This document shows positions 7,603 to 15,804 of a stretch of DNA of 26,763 nucleotides, piece after piece. Below the pieces are notes generated by a model. It ran no database searches and was not told the origin of the DNA. It saw nothing but the letters and a program-made list of their open reading frames with translations. Location of the stretch: positions 1 through 26,763 of the forward strand of contig CAZJTP010000039.1 in assembly GCA_964548955.1 (NCBI GenBank). The letters run 5' to 3'. Position 1 is the stretch's first letter. Each line of letters begins with the position of its first letter. Position numbers and translations under genes: made by a program. This DNA is from GCA-020344555 sp964548955 (GTDB taxonomy: Bacteria; Planctomycetota; Phycisphaerae; UBA1845).

Positions 7603-8358
7603 TTACGATCTGCTTGCGATGGCCGCCGCCAGCGGATTCACAAAGTTCGGGACGACCTTCTCGGTCGTCAACTCCTCAGCAACGTCGAACAGCGTCCCCA
7701 GCGCGTCGACCAATGATGAGGGATTCTCGACGCCCCAATACTTGCGGGTCGTCAGAAAGACGCTGATCGGTTCGTTCTCGAAAACGTTGCTGCGCACCTC
7801 AAACGTAGTTGTGCGCGATTTCACCTCGACGTAGGCCTGCAGATCGCACTCCGTTGACATCGCGATGCCGAAGTATGGCTGCGCGTCGATGATGTGCGCG
7901 GTTTCGTCGCCGAACAGGAAGCCGCTGGCGGCGTGCTCACCCAACAACGTCTCCGCGACGAGCAGGTCATGGTTTCCGCGATACTCGAGATCGAATCCGT
8001 AGATCACCTCGAGATGGTCAAAATCAAGATCGCTGAACGACAGGTGATACGGCGCTTGCGTGAGGATTAGCTCGCCGAAACGACGCACATCGTCCGTATT
8101 GGACGGCGCGAAGTGACCGAAACGCAAGCTGCCGCTGTCCAGGCGAATCCATCGACGAGATCCGTGCTCGTCGGGCTCCTCCTCCAGGACGAGGCAATTG
8201 TTGTCCCGGCGGTGCAGTTTCGCCAGGCTCGGATACTCCTTGCGAATCCGGTCGAAAAAATGGAGTACCGTCTCCCGCTCGAGCTTCATCTCGAGCTTGA
8301 GGAAGAGCCGGCTGCTCACGTAGAACTCATCGCACACCGCACCAAGGCCATTGTTCAT
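7603..8358 (-). CDS. Conserved-looking protein of unknown function
   Basis: This 251-residue soluble protein has no signal peptide, membrane segment or motif that I recognise. Its composition (acidic, rich in Leu, Phe and Asp) and even mix of hydrophobic and polar residues look like a real folded protein. Notable segments are LEMKLERETVLHFFDRIRKEYPSLAKL (10-45), SLRFGHFAPSN and a C-terminal EVKSRTTTFEVRSNVF followed by SVFLTTRKYWGV. I chose ATG 8358 because GAGAGG lies seven bases upstream; a TTG at 8436 would add 26 residues and has no such site. The GatB fragment lies 69 bases downstream on the same strand, and a hairpin-rich spacer lies upstream. Confidence 0.65.
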   Translation of the reverse strand: MNNGLGAVCDEFYVSSRLFLKLEMKLERETVLHFFDRIRKEYPSLAKLHRRDNNCLVLEEEPDEHGSRRWIRLDSGSLRFGHFAPSNTDDVRRFGELILTQAPYHLSFSDLDFDHLEVIYGFDLEYRGNHDLLVAETLLGEHAASGFLFGDETAHIIDAQPYFGIAMSTECDLQAYVEVKSRTTTFEVRSNVFENEPISVFLTTRKYWGVENPSSLVDALGTLFDVAEELTTEKVVPNFVNPLAAAIASRS

Positions 8359-8494
8359 GGCAAACCTCTCGATCCAAGCGGCCCCGGGGAAACCAGTCAC
8401 TCCATTATCAGCAAATACGGTGAGGATTTCAACCAAAGGACGTGGTTCAACACGCTGGGGTGAGCGTCGGATTCATGGGAGATTCTTGAACCGA

Positions 8495-8634
8495 GCCCGG
8501 ATCGCGGGCGACGAGTCGTGAACAAGTGACCAACGCATACCCTACGTTGGTCCTTGACATTTCGCCACTCGCTGAGCGAGTCCATGCGGGCGATCGCCCG
8601 CGCGAAATGTATGGAGGATTGGGATCAGCGATCC
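8495..8634. other. Hairpin cluster with a three-way junction, possible structured RNA
   Basis: Five perfect inverted repeats sit within 140 bases. The first is GCCCG/CGGGC (8495-8499, 8505-8509). The second is GACCAACG/CGTTGGTC (8528-8535, 8545-8552). An outer stem ACATTTCGC/GCGAAATGT (8557-8565, 8602-8610) then encloses two more: ACTCGC/GCGAGT (8567-8572, 8576-8581) and the 16-base palindrome GCGGGCGATCGCCCGC (8586-8601). The last is GGATC/GATCC (8622-8626, 8630-8634). The outer stem and its two inner hairpins would make a three-way junction with a short linker (8582-8585). It lies downstream of the DUF5658 gene and upstream of the 7603-8358 gene, both on the minus strand. It could be a leader or 3' structure, a small RNA, or a palindromic DNA element; the strand is not determined. 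Confidence 0.6.
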
Positions 8635-8752
8635 GAGCGGCGTTTGCACCGGGGAACGCTGCCGAATCCGCGGTTACCCGTTAAATTGACGCTCACCACC
8701 GGTGTAGTCACCGGGCCGGTTCTGCGTACGGTCTTCCGTCGCGATCCCGACG

Positions 8753-9292
8753 CTACTGCGGTGGCGTGTCGACGAGGTTTTCCAGCCCCGCGAGGTCGAC
8801 GCTATCCGTGGCGGACATGGTGTACAGCTCGTAGCACGTGGCCCAGTGAACCGCCAGAAAGGCGTAGGCGGCAAGGATGACGTATGTCCCCAGCTCAGTA
8901 ATCCGGGCCCTGCGGAAACGCAAGAGCGGATAGCTCCCGATCAGAACCATCCCGATCTTATAGAGCACGATCGACAGGGTTCCGTACTGAAGCATGTGCC
9001 TGGCGAGCGGGTTTTCCTCGTGGAGCATGCCCTGCTGGTGAGACAGAACGGTAAATGTCAGGTCAAAGCCGTTGAACAGCCAGATGCCGAGGACGAGGCA
9101 GATCACCCGGTGCGAGCGGGCCTCTGCCACCCAGTGTATGAGCCGCGTGGTCCACGATTGGTGCATGCCGTCACCACCCGTGGTGTTGGAAAGCTGTGTC
9201 GTCGGACACCAAGTCATATCGTCGGTATCGGTTTCCGGCGTAGATGAGTTGACCGGCGCACGCCGGCGTAGGACGATCCGATAAGTCCTCAC
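8753..9292 (-). CDS. DUF5658 family membrane protein
   Basis: The protein (179 residues) has three hydrophobic segments: about 62-83 (VICLVLGIWLFNGFDLTFTVL), 104-122 and 134-156. The pattern of an Asp within the first helix (FDLT), the EENPLAR motif just after it and a Lys in the second helix (LYKIG) is typical of DUF5658 proteins, small inner-membrane proteins of unknown role. GTG 9292 is preceded by AAGGGTG, a fair ribosome binding site. However, the first 42 residues are polar and low in complexity, and an ATG at 9166 just before the conserved part is an alternative start. Confidence 0.75.
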   Translation of the reverse strand: MRTYRIVLRRRAPVNSSTPETDTDDMTWCPTTQLSNTTGGDGMHQSWTTRLIHWVAEARSHRVICLVLGIWLFNGFDLTFTVLSHQQGMLHEENPLARHMLQYGTLSIVLYKIGMVLIGSYPLLRFRRARITELGTYVILAAYAFLAVHWATCYELYTMSATDSVDLAGLENLVDTPPQ

Positions 9293-9810
9293 GTATCACC
9301 CTTCGCCGCGCCCGATTATTCGCCCGTCACCACACCAGGCTCAGTGTGAATAGAGGACCATGACACACGAGCATGTGGGTGACTTCATCGCTTTCCCACT
9401 GAACCCGGTGTGTTATCTCACAAGTCCCGCGATCATCTGAGCCGCAGACTTTGGTTTGCACGGGCTCTCGGGAGTCGTGTGTGTGCTCTGATAGATGAAG
9501 CTCCGCTCGGGCTTTGAGCCCGCTCGTGCGAGAATCCGCTTGTACGAGAATCCTTTCTCGCACGAATGGGCCGAGAAAGGATTCTCGGCCCAGCAAACTC
9601 GGATTCGGCATGCGCCCATCCAATCCAACGGTACCATCGTGCAGAGCGCATGCTCGCCCTGTTCTCATTGTTCTTTCAAAACGTTTGAAAATAATTGCAG
9701 GGCCTGTTTGTGAACCGGTAAAATAAATTTGATGTGAACGCAGGATGCCTGGACGCGATAACGCGAGACATGCACACATATGGCGTGCCTGCACACGCGG
9801 TGCTGATCCG
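9293..9810. other. Gene-free spacer between divergent genes
   Basis: The spacer separates the minus-strand DUF5658 gene from the plus-strand prenyl synthase gene. It holds the hairpin repeat at 9508-9592 and, at 9680-9735, an AT-rich stretch including TAAAAT (9719-9724). That stretch is the likely promoter zone for the synthase, but the -35 match is weak. I see no gene in it. Confidence 0.45.
9508..9592. repeat. Three tandem hairpins, copy C of the repeat family
   Basis: Three perfect hairpins follow each other. CGGGCT/AGCCCG with a TTG loop (9508-9522) is the same core as in the 111-bp repeat. TCGTGCGAGAA (9524-9534) pairs with TTCTCGCACGA (9555-9565). TGGGCCGAGAA (9567-9577) pairs with TTCTCGGCCCA (9582-9592) around an AGGA loop. 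The reverse complement of 9545-9577 is identical over 33 bases to 19459-19491. Two element families therefore meet here, one nested beside the other. Confidence 0.85.
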
Positions 9811-10794
9811 ATGAGTAACCTCACCCTGTCATTGATTGATTTGTACGCTCCGATCGGCGATGAGCTGGCCGTTTCACAGCGCATCTTCGACAACGAGTTA
9901 CAAAGCGAAACGCCGTTCGTGAACAGCCTGTGCGAGCGAGTTCGTTCTTACCGGGGCAAGATGCTCCGTCCGGCGCTCCTGCTGCTTTCCGGGAAGGCAA
10001 CCGGCGAACTGTCGGCCGCCCACAGTACCCTGGCCGCGGTGGTCGAGATGGTGCACATGGCCACGCTCGTCCACGACGATGTGCTGGATGTCGCGGATGA
10101 ACGTCGCCGCCGGCCGGCAATATGTGCAACCGCGGGGAATGTGGCGGCGGTGCTCCTGGGCGACTACCTGATCAGCCATGCGTTTCATCTATGCAGCGGG
10201 CTTGACACTCAGCATGCATCAAGGCGAATTGGGGCAACCACCAACACGGTGTGCGAGGGTGAGTTGTTGCAGAATCACCTACGCGGCGACGATCGGATCA
10301 GCGAGCCGCAATACTTCGACATCATCCGGAGAAAGACAGGCACGCTGACGGCTGTCTGTTGCGAGCTCGGCGCTTACTTCGCGGGTGCGGACGACTCAGT
10401 CGTCCGGGCTGTGCACGACTATGGAATGTCAGCTGGGGTCGCCTTCCAAATCATTGACGATGTGCTTGATATTGTGGGGGATCAACAACAGCTCGGAAAG
10501 ACTCTTGGCCGGGACCTGACCCTCGGTAAGCTCACCCTGCCGACCATCCACTGCCTGGCGGCAGCCGGTGAAGAAACGGCGTCAGCCCTTCGTGCTGTTA
10601 TCACCGGCAGGGCTCCGTGCGACAGCGAGCGCCTTTGCGAATGGCTCCACGAAACAGGCAGCATTGAATACGCTGTCTCCGTAGCTGCGAACCATGTCAG
10701 CGATGCGCTTCGCCGACTTGAACCGTTACCGCCCGGCGACGCCAGATCGTCCCTTGTCGCCCTGGCTGAATTCATTGTCGCGCGGCAGTTTTAG
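9811..10794 (+). CDS. Trans-polyprenyl diphosphate synthase
   Basis: The product (327 residues) extends an allylic diphosphate with isopentenyl diphosphate to make a polyprenyl chain, probably for a quinone side chain or lipid carrier. Both Asp-rich metal-binding motifs are intact: DDVLD at 89-93 followed by RRRRP, and DDVLD at 216-220. GKMLRPAL near residue 50, KTG and the Lys-rich GRDLTLGKLTLP also fit the family. The residue five positions before the first motif is Ala, not a bulky aromatic, which suggests a long-chain product such as hepta- to nonaprenyl; this is inferred. I chose ATG 9811 because the family alignment begins at SLIDLYAPI; an ATG at 9745 adds 22 residues of unlikely sequence. 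Neither start has a clear ribosome binding site. Confidence 0.92.
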   Translation: MSNLTLSLIDLYAPIGDELAVSQRIFDNELQSETPFVNSLCERVRSYRGKMLRPALLLLSGKATGELSAAHSTLAAVVEMVHMATLVHDDVLDVADERRRRPAICATAGNVAAVLLGDYLISHAFHLCSGLDTQHASRRIGATTNTVCEGELLQNHLRGDDRISEPQYFDIIRRKTGTLTAVCCELGAYFAGADDSVVRAVHDYGMSAGVAFQIIDDVLDIVGDQQQLGKTLGRDLTLGKLTLPTIHCLAAAGEETASALRAVITGRAPCDSERLCEWLHETGSIEYAVSVAANHVSDALRRLEPLPPGDARSSLVALAEFIVARQF

Positions 10795-10992
10795 GCACTT
10801 GCGCAACTTCTCCGATAGCGTGTGCACTTAAGGTCCGGTAACCAATCCGTAACAGGTGTGCGCGTTTCGCTCGGCACTGGTTTGTGTCCGATGTGGTATA
10901 CTACGGCCCGTCCTGATCTTGCATTTGGAGGTTTACGGATCGCTCGTTGGGCGGGGTCGATTGGGGGACAGGGATCGCGGAGTCGTGGGGGC

Positions 10993-12111
10993 ATGTCTAT
11001 GACCACACACCGACAAAGCTATCGACGCTTCCGCTTGACGGTCACGGTGATGACACTTACGACACCACTCGTGAGTCCGGCCTTAGTATATTCGGCCGAC
11101 CCACCGCAAGACGGTATTGATCCCACCTTGCTTGAGCAGTTCCACCGCCTCAGCGAGCACATGGGTCAACTCGATTGGGATAGGGAATACCCCATCATCG
11201 AGCGGGCCATGCACGATATTTGGAAGCGCAACGGGTGGACGAACGAGGCGGACCGCTTCGCGCGCGATCTGGTTTGCGAGGTTGCCGCCATCCCTCCGAC
11301 ACAGCCGCTGAAGCGATTGCAGGTCTGCAACGAGCGCGTCGCTCAGCGTTACGGTCTGTCGGAAGATCAGGCGGTTCGCTTCCAACGGGCGATGATGCGG
11401 GAAGCGGCCGGCATGCTGGTACGCAATGGCGGCATGATCCTCAAGCAGACACGCGAGTGGATGGAGGCCCGTGCCGATGGGACACCGTTCACGCCTCAGC
11501 AGGTCGCGGAATGGACCGGGGAGAGCCGACCGCTGATCCTCGAGATGCGCAACAGCGTCGATCGGCTTGCCAAGGAGCTGGAGCCGATGTTGGAACCCGC
11601 CAAACACCGCACGCTGAAATTGGACCTGCGAAGCTTTGATAAACGACGCCGGTTCATGGACCGGATGACCGCCCGATGGACGGAAGGGAAATGGCGGCCT
11701 GAGGATTGGGGCCTACAGGATGATCCGGTTCATACCACTGCCTCTCACACTGGAGGTGCGTCTACTTTTTCCGCCGCCAACCCCCCGGCCGGTAAAGGGC
11801 GAATCAAATCCGACGCCATCCCGCGATGGATTGGCCACGAGCCGTCCACCTGGTTCGCGTACGTGCTTGATTTCGAGAAGCGCTTCAACCTCGATGCCGG
11901 ACAGATGAGCACAGCCGAATCCATTCATGCCGAACTCCTCGAGCGAGCCAATCACTTTTCCAAGACCCGCGCCGAATCGTTGCAGAGTGTACCTACCCGC
12001 CAGCGCGGCACGCACGAATCCTACGAGCCGATCCGGCAGCTCTTTCTGGAACTGAAAAGCCGGCTTGATGCGATCCCGACCACGAGCCAGCGCAACCGTG
12101 GCGAGCCGTAA
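10993..12111 (+). CDS. Secreted protein of unknown function
   Basis: This 372-residue protein has a signal peptide (basic SYRRFRLT, hydrophobic core TVMTLTTPLVSPALV) with likely cleavage after VYSA, about residue 35. The mature part is highly charged and predicted mostly helical, with many Arg, Glu and Met residues (for example RAMMREAAGMLVRNGG and MRNSVDRLAKELEPMLEPAKHRTLKLDL). The segment at about 255-290 is Pro/Gly/Ser-rich and probably a flexible linker before a second helical part. I recognise no catalytic motif and no family. ATG 10993 is chosen because it starts the signal peptide and a G-rich stretch (GTGGGG) precedes it; an upstream in-frame ATG at 10822 would add 57 residues in front of the signal. 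Confidence 0.7.
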   Translation: MSMTTHRQSYRRFRLTVTVMTLTTPLVSPALVYSADPPQDGIDPTLLEQFHRLSEHMGQLDWDREYPIIERAMHDIWKRNGWTNEADRFARDLVCEVAAIPPTQPLKRLQVCNERVAQRYGLSEDQAVRFQRAMMREAAGMLVRNGGMILKQTREWMEARADGTPFTPQQVAEWTGESRPLILEMRNSVDRLAKELEPMLEPAKHRTLKLDLRSFDKRRRFMDRMTARWTEGKWRPEDWGLQDDPVHTTASHTGGASTFSAANPPAGKGRIKSDAIPRWIGHEPSTWFAYVLDFEKRFNLDAGQMSTAESIHAELLERANHFSKTRAESLQSVPTRQRGTHESYEPIRQLFLELKSRLDAIPTTSQRNRGEP

Positions 12112-12217
12112 TCCCTTGAGTCGTTGAACCTTACGGGAGCGCTCGAGCATCTTTCAGGGCTTCTGTTGCCTTGATTTCAACTGTGCGGCAACCTACGATT
12201 TGCCGATTGTAACGTCA

Positions 12218-12239
12218 TGCCGCAAGTGCATTTGCGGCA
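12218..12239. repeat. Perfect hairpin just before a ribosome binding site
   Basis: TGCCGCAA (12218-12225) pairs exactly with TTGCGGCA (12232-12239) around a GTGCAT loop. It ends 11 bases before the AGGGAG ribosome binding site of the 12261 gene. It could be the 3' end of the previous transcript, a leader structure or another small palindrome; there is no T-tract to make it a terminator. Confidence 0.6.
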
Positions 12240-12260
12240 CAGAAAATAGGGAGTGCGCGC

Positions 12261-13373
12261 ATGGTAGGTCAGCGGAGGTTACGGTATTTGCCGCTCCGCG
12301 CCGGTTTCGGGTTGCTTGTGCCCGTGTGTCTTCTGAGTCCCGTCACTTTTGCCCAGACCGATACCAGATACAACGCGACAACCAGGATCGACGCCTACGG
12401 CAATGCCAGTCCCGCGTATCGGTACCGGCGTCCGCCCGGTGTCTTCCAAAACGAGGTGCAGCGACAGGCCCTGCGCGGCTACCAGGCGCGGCGGTGGCCG
12501 ACAGCTCGGCGCACGGGATTTACTCCACTCAGCGCAGCCCACAAGGTGTCCGATCGTGTGCAGGCCGGTTCGACGGCCAACTTGGTCAGTCCGTATCTTC
12601 CGGCCGGCTCGTTTCGGCAACGACAACCGGCCTTTGACCGCTATGGTGGATTCAGCCGCTACTCGACAAGACCAGGCGATCTGTTTACAGCGTTTTCGCG
12701 TCGTCCGGCGCTCCTTGCGGCGACATCGCTTAACGCTCCCGTGCATCGGGCCTTTTCGCGTACTGGAGCGGCTTACGGGGTGCCGTCACCGATCGCCCGG
12801 ATGCCTTTTGTGCAGACGCGGGAGGACGATGTGGGTGTAGCCGCTGTGGGGCTCGACCAAAGGTTACGAGCGGTCGCCGACCTTGATCATGTGCGCGTCC
12901 GGGCGGAGGCGTGGGCGCAGTTTCGGGAGGGGGATTACCGCCGTGCTGCCAGGTTCTTTGAGGCCGCCGTCATGCTGCAACCGTCGGATGCGGAATCGAG
13001 GGTCGGCGAGCTGTTCTGCCATTTATCCGTTGGGGCGTTTCGCACCGCCCTTGCGGTGTTGGGGGAGCTGATCCGGCGCGACCCCAATCCGTTCATTCAC
13101 GATCTGGACTTGACACCCGCATATGGTGATGCGGCTGAAGCGCGCCGCGTGCGTGCTCAGACTCAATGGCAAGCAAACGCCGCCGACCAAGATGCCGATC
13201 CTCGGGCATTGCATGCTTTCGTGCTCTGGTACCTTGGTGAACAGGATGAAGCCGTTCCGGCCGCTACGGCTCTCGTTCGTGATATTCCCCATACAGCGTA
13301 CGTGGACTGGCCCGCACAGATGCGCAGCGCCCGATCGGCCTTTATTGCGGAGCCGGATCAGTCTAACCCGTAG
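12261..13373 (+). CDS. Secreted protein with C-terminal TPR-like region
   Basis: The protein has 370 residues and a signal peptide ending near VTFA (residue 31). Residues 32 to about 200 are low in complexity and rich in Arg, Tyr, Pro and Ala, probably extended or disordered. From about 210 the sequence becomes helical with TPR-like pairs: AWAQFREGDYRRAARFFEAAVMLQP, then LFCHLSVGAFRTALAVLGELIRRDP, then ALHAFVLWYLGEQDEAVPAATALV. Such repeats usually bind partner proteins. A strong ribosome binding site, AGGGAG, lies seven bases before ATG 12261. The dehydratase gene begins 80 bases downstream on the same strand, so a shared transcript is possible. I do not recognise a named family. Confidence 0.75.
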   Translation: MVGQRRLRYLPLRAGFGLLVPVCLLSPVTFAQTDTRYNATTRIDAYGNASPAYRYRRPPGVFQNEVQRQALRGYQARRWPTARRTGFTPLSAAHKVSDRVQAGSTANLVSPYLPAGSFRQRQPAFDRYGGFSRYSTRPGDLFTAFSRRPALLAATSLNAPVHRAFSRTGAAYGVPSPIARMPFVQTREDDVGVAAVGLDQRLRAVADLDHVRVRAEAWAQFREGDYRRAARFFEAAVMLQPSDAESRVGELFCHLSVGAFRTALAVLGELIRRDPNPFIHDLDLTPAYGDAAEARRVRAQTQWQANAADQDADPRALHAFVLWYLGEQDEAVPAATALVRDIPHTAYVDWPAQMRSARSAFIAEPDQSNP

Positions 13374-13453
13374 GACCGGCGATGGCGGCGTTGCGGAATA
13401 CGTGGTCAACGATTTCATGGCACGATGCAGTGTGACAGGAGTTTGGCCGGAAC

Positions 13454-15472
13454 GTGAGTGACGGGGCAGACAATCCACACGCGGCCTACCCGCGTTTCAT
13501 GGTCCGCTACCGCATGTTGCTCGTGGTGGCGGCCCATGCCGTCCTGTTTGCACTTGCATTGCTCGTTGCATTCTTTCTCGCCTACAATTTCCATTGGACG
13601 CTTCGCCGTGGGGGCGTGACGTACCTGTGGTTTTTCGAGTTGTACTGGCCCCTGCTTGTCCTGGCTCTGCCTGTCAAGCTGCTCGTCTTCCACTGGACCG
13701 GTCAGTATCGCAGCTCGTGGCAATACGTCGGTCTGCGTGACCTGTTCGGTGTGATCAGCGCGTCGCTGGTCGGGACCTTTCTGTTTTTGCTCGCGTATTT
13801 CCTGGTGGAGAACGGCTGGCATGTTGTGTTTGGCGAGTTGTTGATCGATCGCGCACCGATCCGCATTCTGGCGCAATCGTCGGTCTTCTCGCTCGATTGG
13901 GCCGCCACCATAGCGCTCGTGTCCGGCGCCCGTATTCTGGTGCGTTTCTACTATGAGGACATTCAGCCACAACGGGTGGGCAATCTGAAGCGGGTATTGA
14001 TCGTCGGTGCCGGCGACACGGGGGAGGCTGTCCTGCGACAGATTCTCCGCATGCGCCACGATCGTTACGATTGTGTCGGATTCGTTGACGACGAGGTTGC
14101 CCAACTTCACGGCCGGATTCACGGCATCGAGGTCCTCGGGCGAACTACGAATATCCGTGAGATCTGTGTCAGCCAGGACGTGCAGGAGGTCTTCATCGCG
14201 CTGCCCCAGGCAACCCCGAAATCCATTCGGGCGCTCGTTGGACGGTGCCAGGGCACCGGCGTGCTGTTTCGGACCATCCCCGCCGTCACCGATGTAATCG
14301 AAGGACGCGTCCAGGTCAGCCAGATTCGCGAGGTCGATATCGCCGACCTTCTGGGGCGCGAACCCGTCGAGCTGGACACGGACAGGATCGAGCAACAACT
14401 GCGCGGCCGGTGCGTATTGGTCACCGGCGCGGGCGGCAGCATCGGCTCCGAGATGTGCCGTCAGATCGCGGGATTTGCCCCCCGGCGGCTCATTCTGTTG
14501 GAGCGAGCGGAGAACGTCCTGTTCGAGATCCACCGCGAGCTTCGCGCCAAACACGCCGACCTCGATATCGTCCCGTACGTGGCGGACATCTCGGATCGCC
14601 CTCGTCTTATGACCATCTTTCAGCTCGAAAAACCACCTATCGTCTTTCACGCAGCGGCTCACAAACACGTACCGATGATGGAGCTCAATCCCGGCGAGGC
14701 GATCAAGAACAACATCGGCGGTACCGCCACGATTGCCAACGTCTGTGTCGAGGCCGGTGTCGAAAGAATGGTCCTGATCTCGACGGACAAGGCCGTCAAC
14801 CCTACCAGCATGATGGGGTGCACAAAACGCGTCGCGGAGATGTACGTGCAGAGCATCGGTGCATCGGCAGTGATACAGTTTGTCACCGTGCGTTTCGGAA
14901 ACGTCCTCGGGAGCAGCGGAAGCGTCGTCCCCATCTTCAGGGAGCAGATCGCTGAGGGAGGCCCCGTTACCGTCACCCACCCCGAGATGGAACGGTACTT
15001 CATGACCATTCCGGAGGCCGCCCAGCTTGTCCTCCAGGCCGGTGCGATGGGCAAGGGCGGCGAGATTTACGTCCTGCACATGGGAGAGCCGGTCAAGATT
15101 GTTGATCTCGCCCATGATATGATCACGCTGAGCGGTCTTAGGCCGGGCGTCGATATTGAGATCGCCTTTACCGGCATCCGTCCCGGCGAGAAGCTCTACG
15201 AGGAACTCCTCAGCGAGGGCGAGCACATCGGCGACACCGCCCATCCCAAGATCGGTATCTGGAAACACCGGCCCGAGGACCCGGAGACGATACGCCGCGG
15301 CGTCGATCGGCTGACGGCAATGTCGGACACGAGCACCGACGGCGAGCTTCAGGACGAACTCAAACGCCTCGTTCCCGAATATACCCCCGGCCACGACGAA
15401 CACGAGCAATGTGCCACCGACTCAAAACCGGTATCGCACGTCGACAACCCACCCCATGTGACAACGTCGTGA
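13454..15472 (+). CDS. Membrane nucleotide-sugar 4,6-dehydratase (WbpM/CapD type)
   Basis: This large (672-residue) inner-membrane enzyme converts a UDP-linked sugar, typically UDP-GlcNAc, to the 4-keto-6-deoxy form used for surface glycans. Four hydrophobic segments fill residues 18-165. A first Rossmann domain (VLIVGAGDTGEAVLR, about 178-192) is followed by the catalytic short-chain dehydrogenase domain with the NAD-binding GAGGSIGSE (about 324-332). The STDKAVNPTSMMGCTK stretch (about 441-457) holds the catalytic Thr, Asp and Lys. As in WbpM relatives the usual catalytic Tyr is Met. FGNVLGSSGSVVP and GIRPGEKLYEELL are further family marks. The start is GTG 13454, with CAGGAG about 12 bases upstream. 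No glycosyltransferase or polymerase gene sits next to it, so the glycan it serves is not shown here. Confidence 0.93.
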   Translation: MSDGADNPHAAYPRFMVRYRMLLVVAAHAVLFALALLVAFFLAYNFHWTLRRGGVTYLWFFELYWPLLVLALPVKLLVFHWTGQYRSSWQYVGLRDLFGVISASLVGTFLFLLAYFLVENGWHVVFGELLIDRAPIRILAQSSVFSLDWAATIALVSGARILVRFYYEDIQPQRVGNLKRVLIVGAGDTGEAVLRQILRMRHDRYDCVGFVDDEVAQLHGRIHGIEVLGRTTNIREICVSQDVQEVFIALPQATPKSIRALVGRCQGTGVLFRTIPAVTDVIEGRVQVSQIREVDIADLLGREPVELDTDRIEQQLRGRCVLVTGAGGSIGSEMCRQIAGFAPRRLILLERAENVLFEIHRELRAKHADLDIVPYVADISDRPRLMTIFQLEKPPIVFHAAAHKHVPMMELNPGEAIKNNIGGTATIANVCVEAGVERMVLISTDKAVNPTSMMGCTKRVAEMYVQSIGASAVIQFVTVRFGNVLGSSGSVVPIFREQIAEGGPVTVTHPEMERYFMTIPEAAQLVLQAGAMGKGGEIYVLHMGEPVKIVDLAHDMITLSGLRPGVDIEIAFTGIRPGEKLYEELLSEGEHIGDTAHPKIGIWKHRPEDPETIRRGVDRLTAMSDTSTDGELQDELKRLVPEYTPGHDEHEQCATDSKPVSHVDNPPHVTTS

Positions 15473-15804
15473 CGTTTACAGCAAACTCCGTTTTCGTGTA
15501 GCACATTCCGGATTGCGAAACGCTACCGATTCCCGAGCGACCCGCACGGGCTTTGAGCCAGCGTAGGGTCACGTCTGTGACATCAGGATCGAACTGCCGG
15601 CCTCGTAGTCGTATCTGCCGAAGCTGAAGCTACCAACCACACGGGCGGGCACTCGTCAAGTGCGCCGGCTCAACAGCCGATAAACACTCGTGTACGCGCT
15701 GCGTGTGCCACTGGCAGCTTGTTGCCAGTGTCCTCCGGATTCGGCAGCACGGGCGGACAGGCCGCCCGCAGCATCCGGCGCTGCTCGTTAAAACAGCTGA
15801 TCCA
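15473..15804. other. Spacer with tandem hairpins before the SGNH gene
   Basis: Near 15547-15560 lies GGGCTTTGAGCC, a decayed form of the hairpin core seen at 4744-4762, 9508-9522 and 25543-25559. At 15709-15730 CACTGGCA pairs with TGCCAGTG around a six-base loop. At 15735-15778 CCGGAT pairs with ATCCGG and encloses CGGGCGG/CCGCCCG (15750-15756, 15762-15768). The structures end 27 bases before the SGNH start codon. They could be leader RNA structure or inserted palindromes. I see no gene in the spacer. Confidence 0.6.

Noticed and set aside
9327..9893. 188-residue minus-strand open frame over the hairpin repeat
   Set aside because: It crosses three palindromes, overlaps the start of the prenyl synthase gene and has no protein-like features.
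10860..10920. Candidate promoter TATACT at about 10898 before the 10993 gene
   Set aside because: No -35 match at 16-18 bases; the -10 likeness alone is too weak.
13415..15409. A 664-residue open frame on the minus strand opposite the dehydratase gene
   Set aside because: It is the antisense shadow of a clearly recognised gene; its His- and Asp-rich sequence matches no family.
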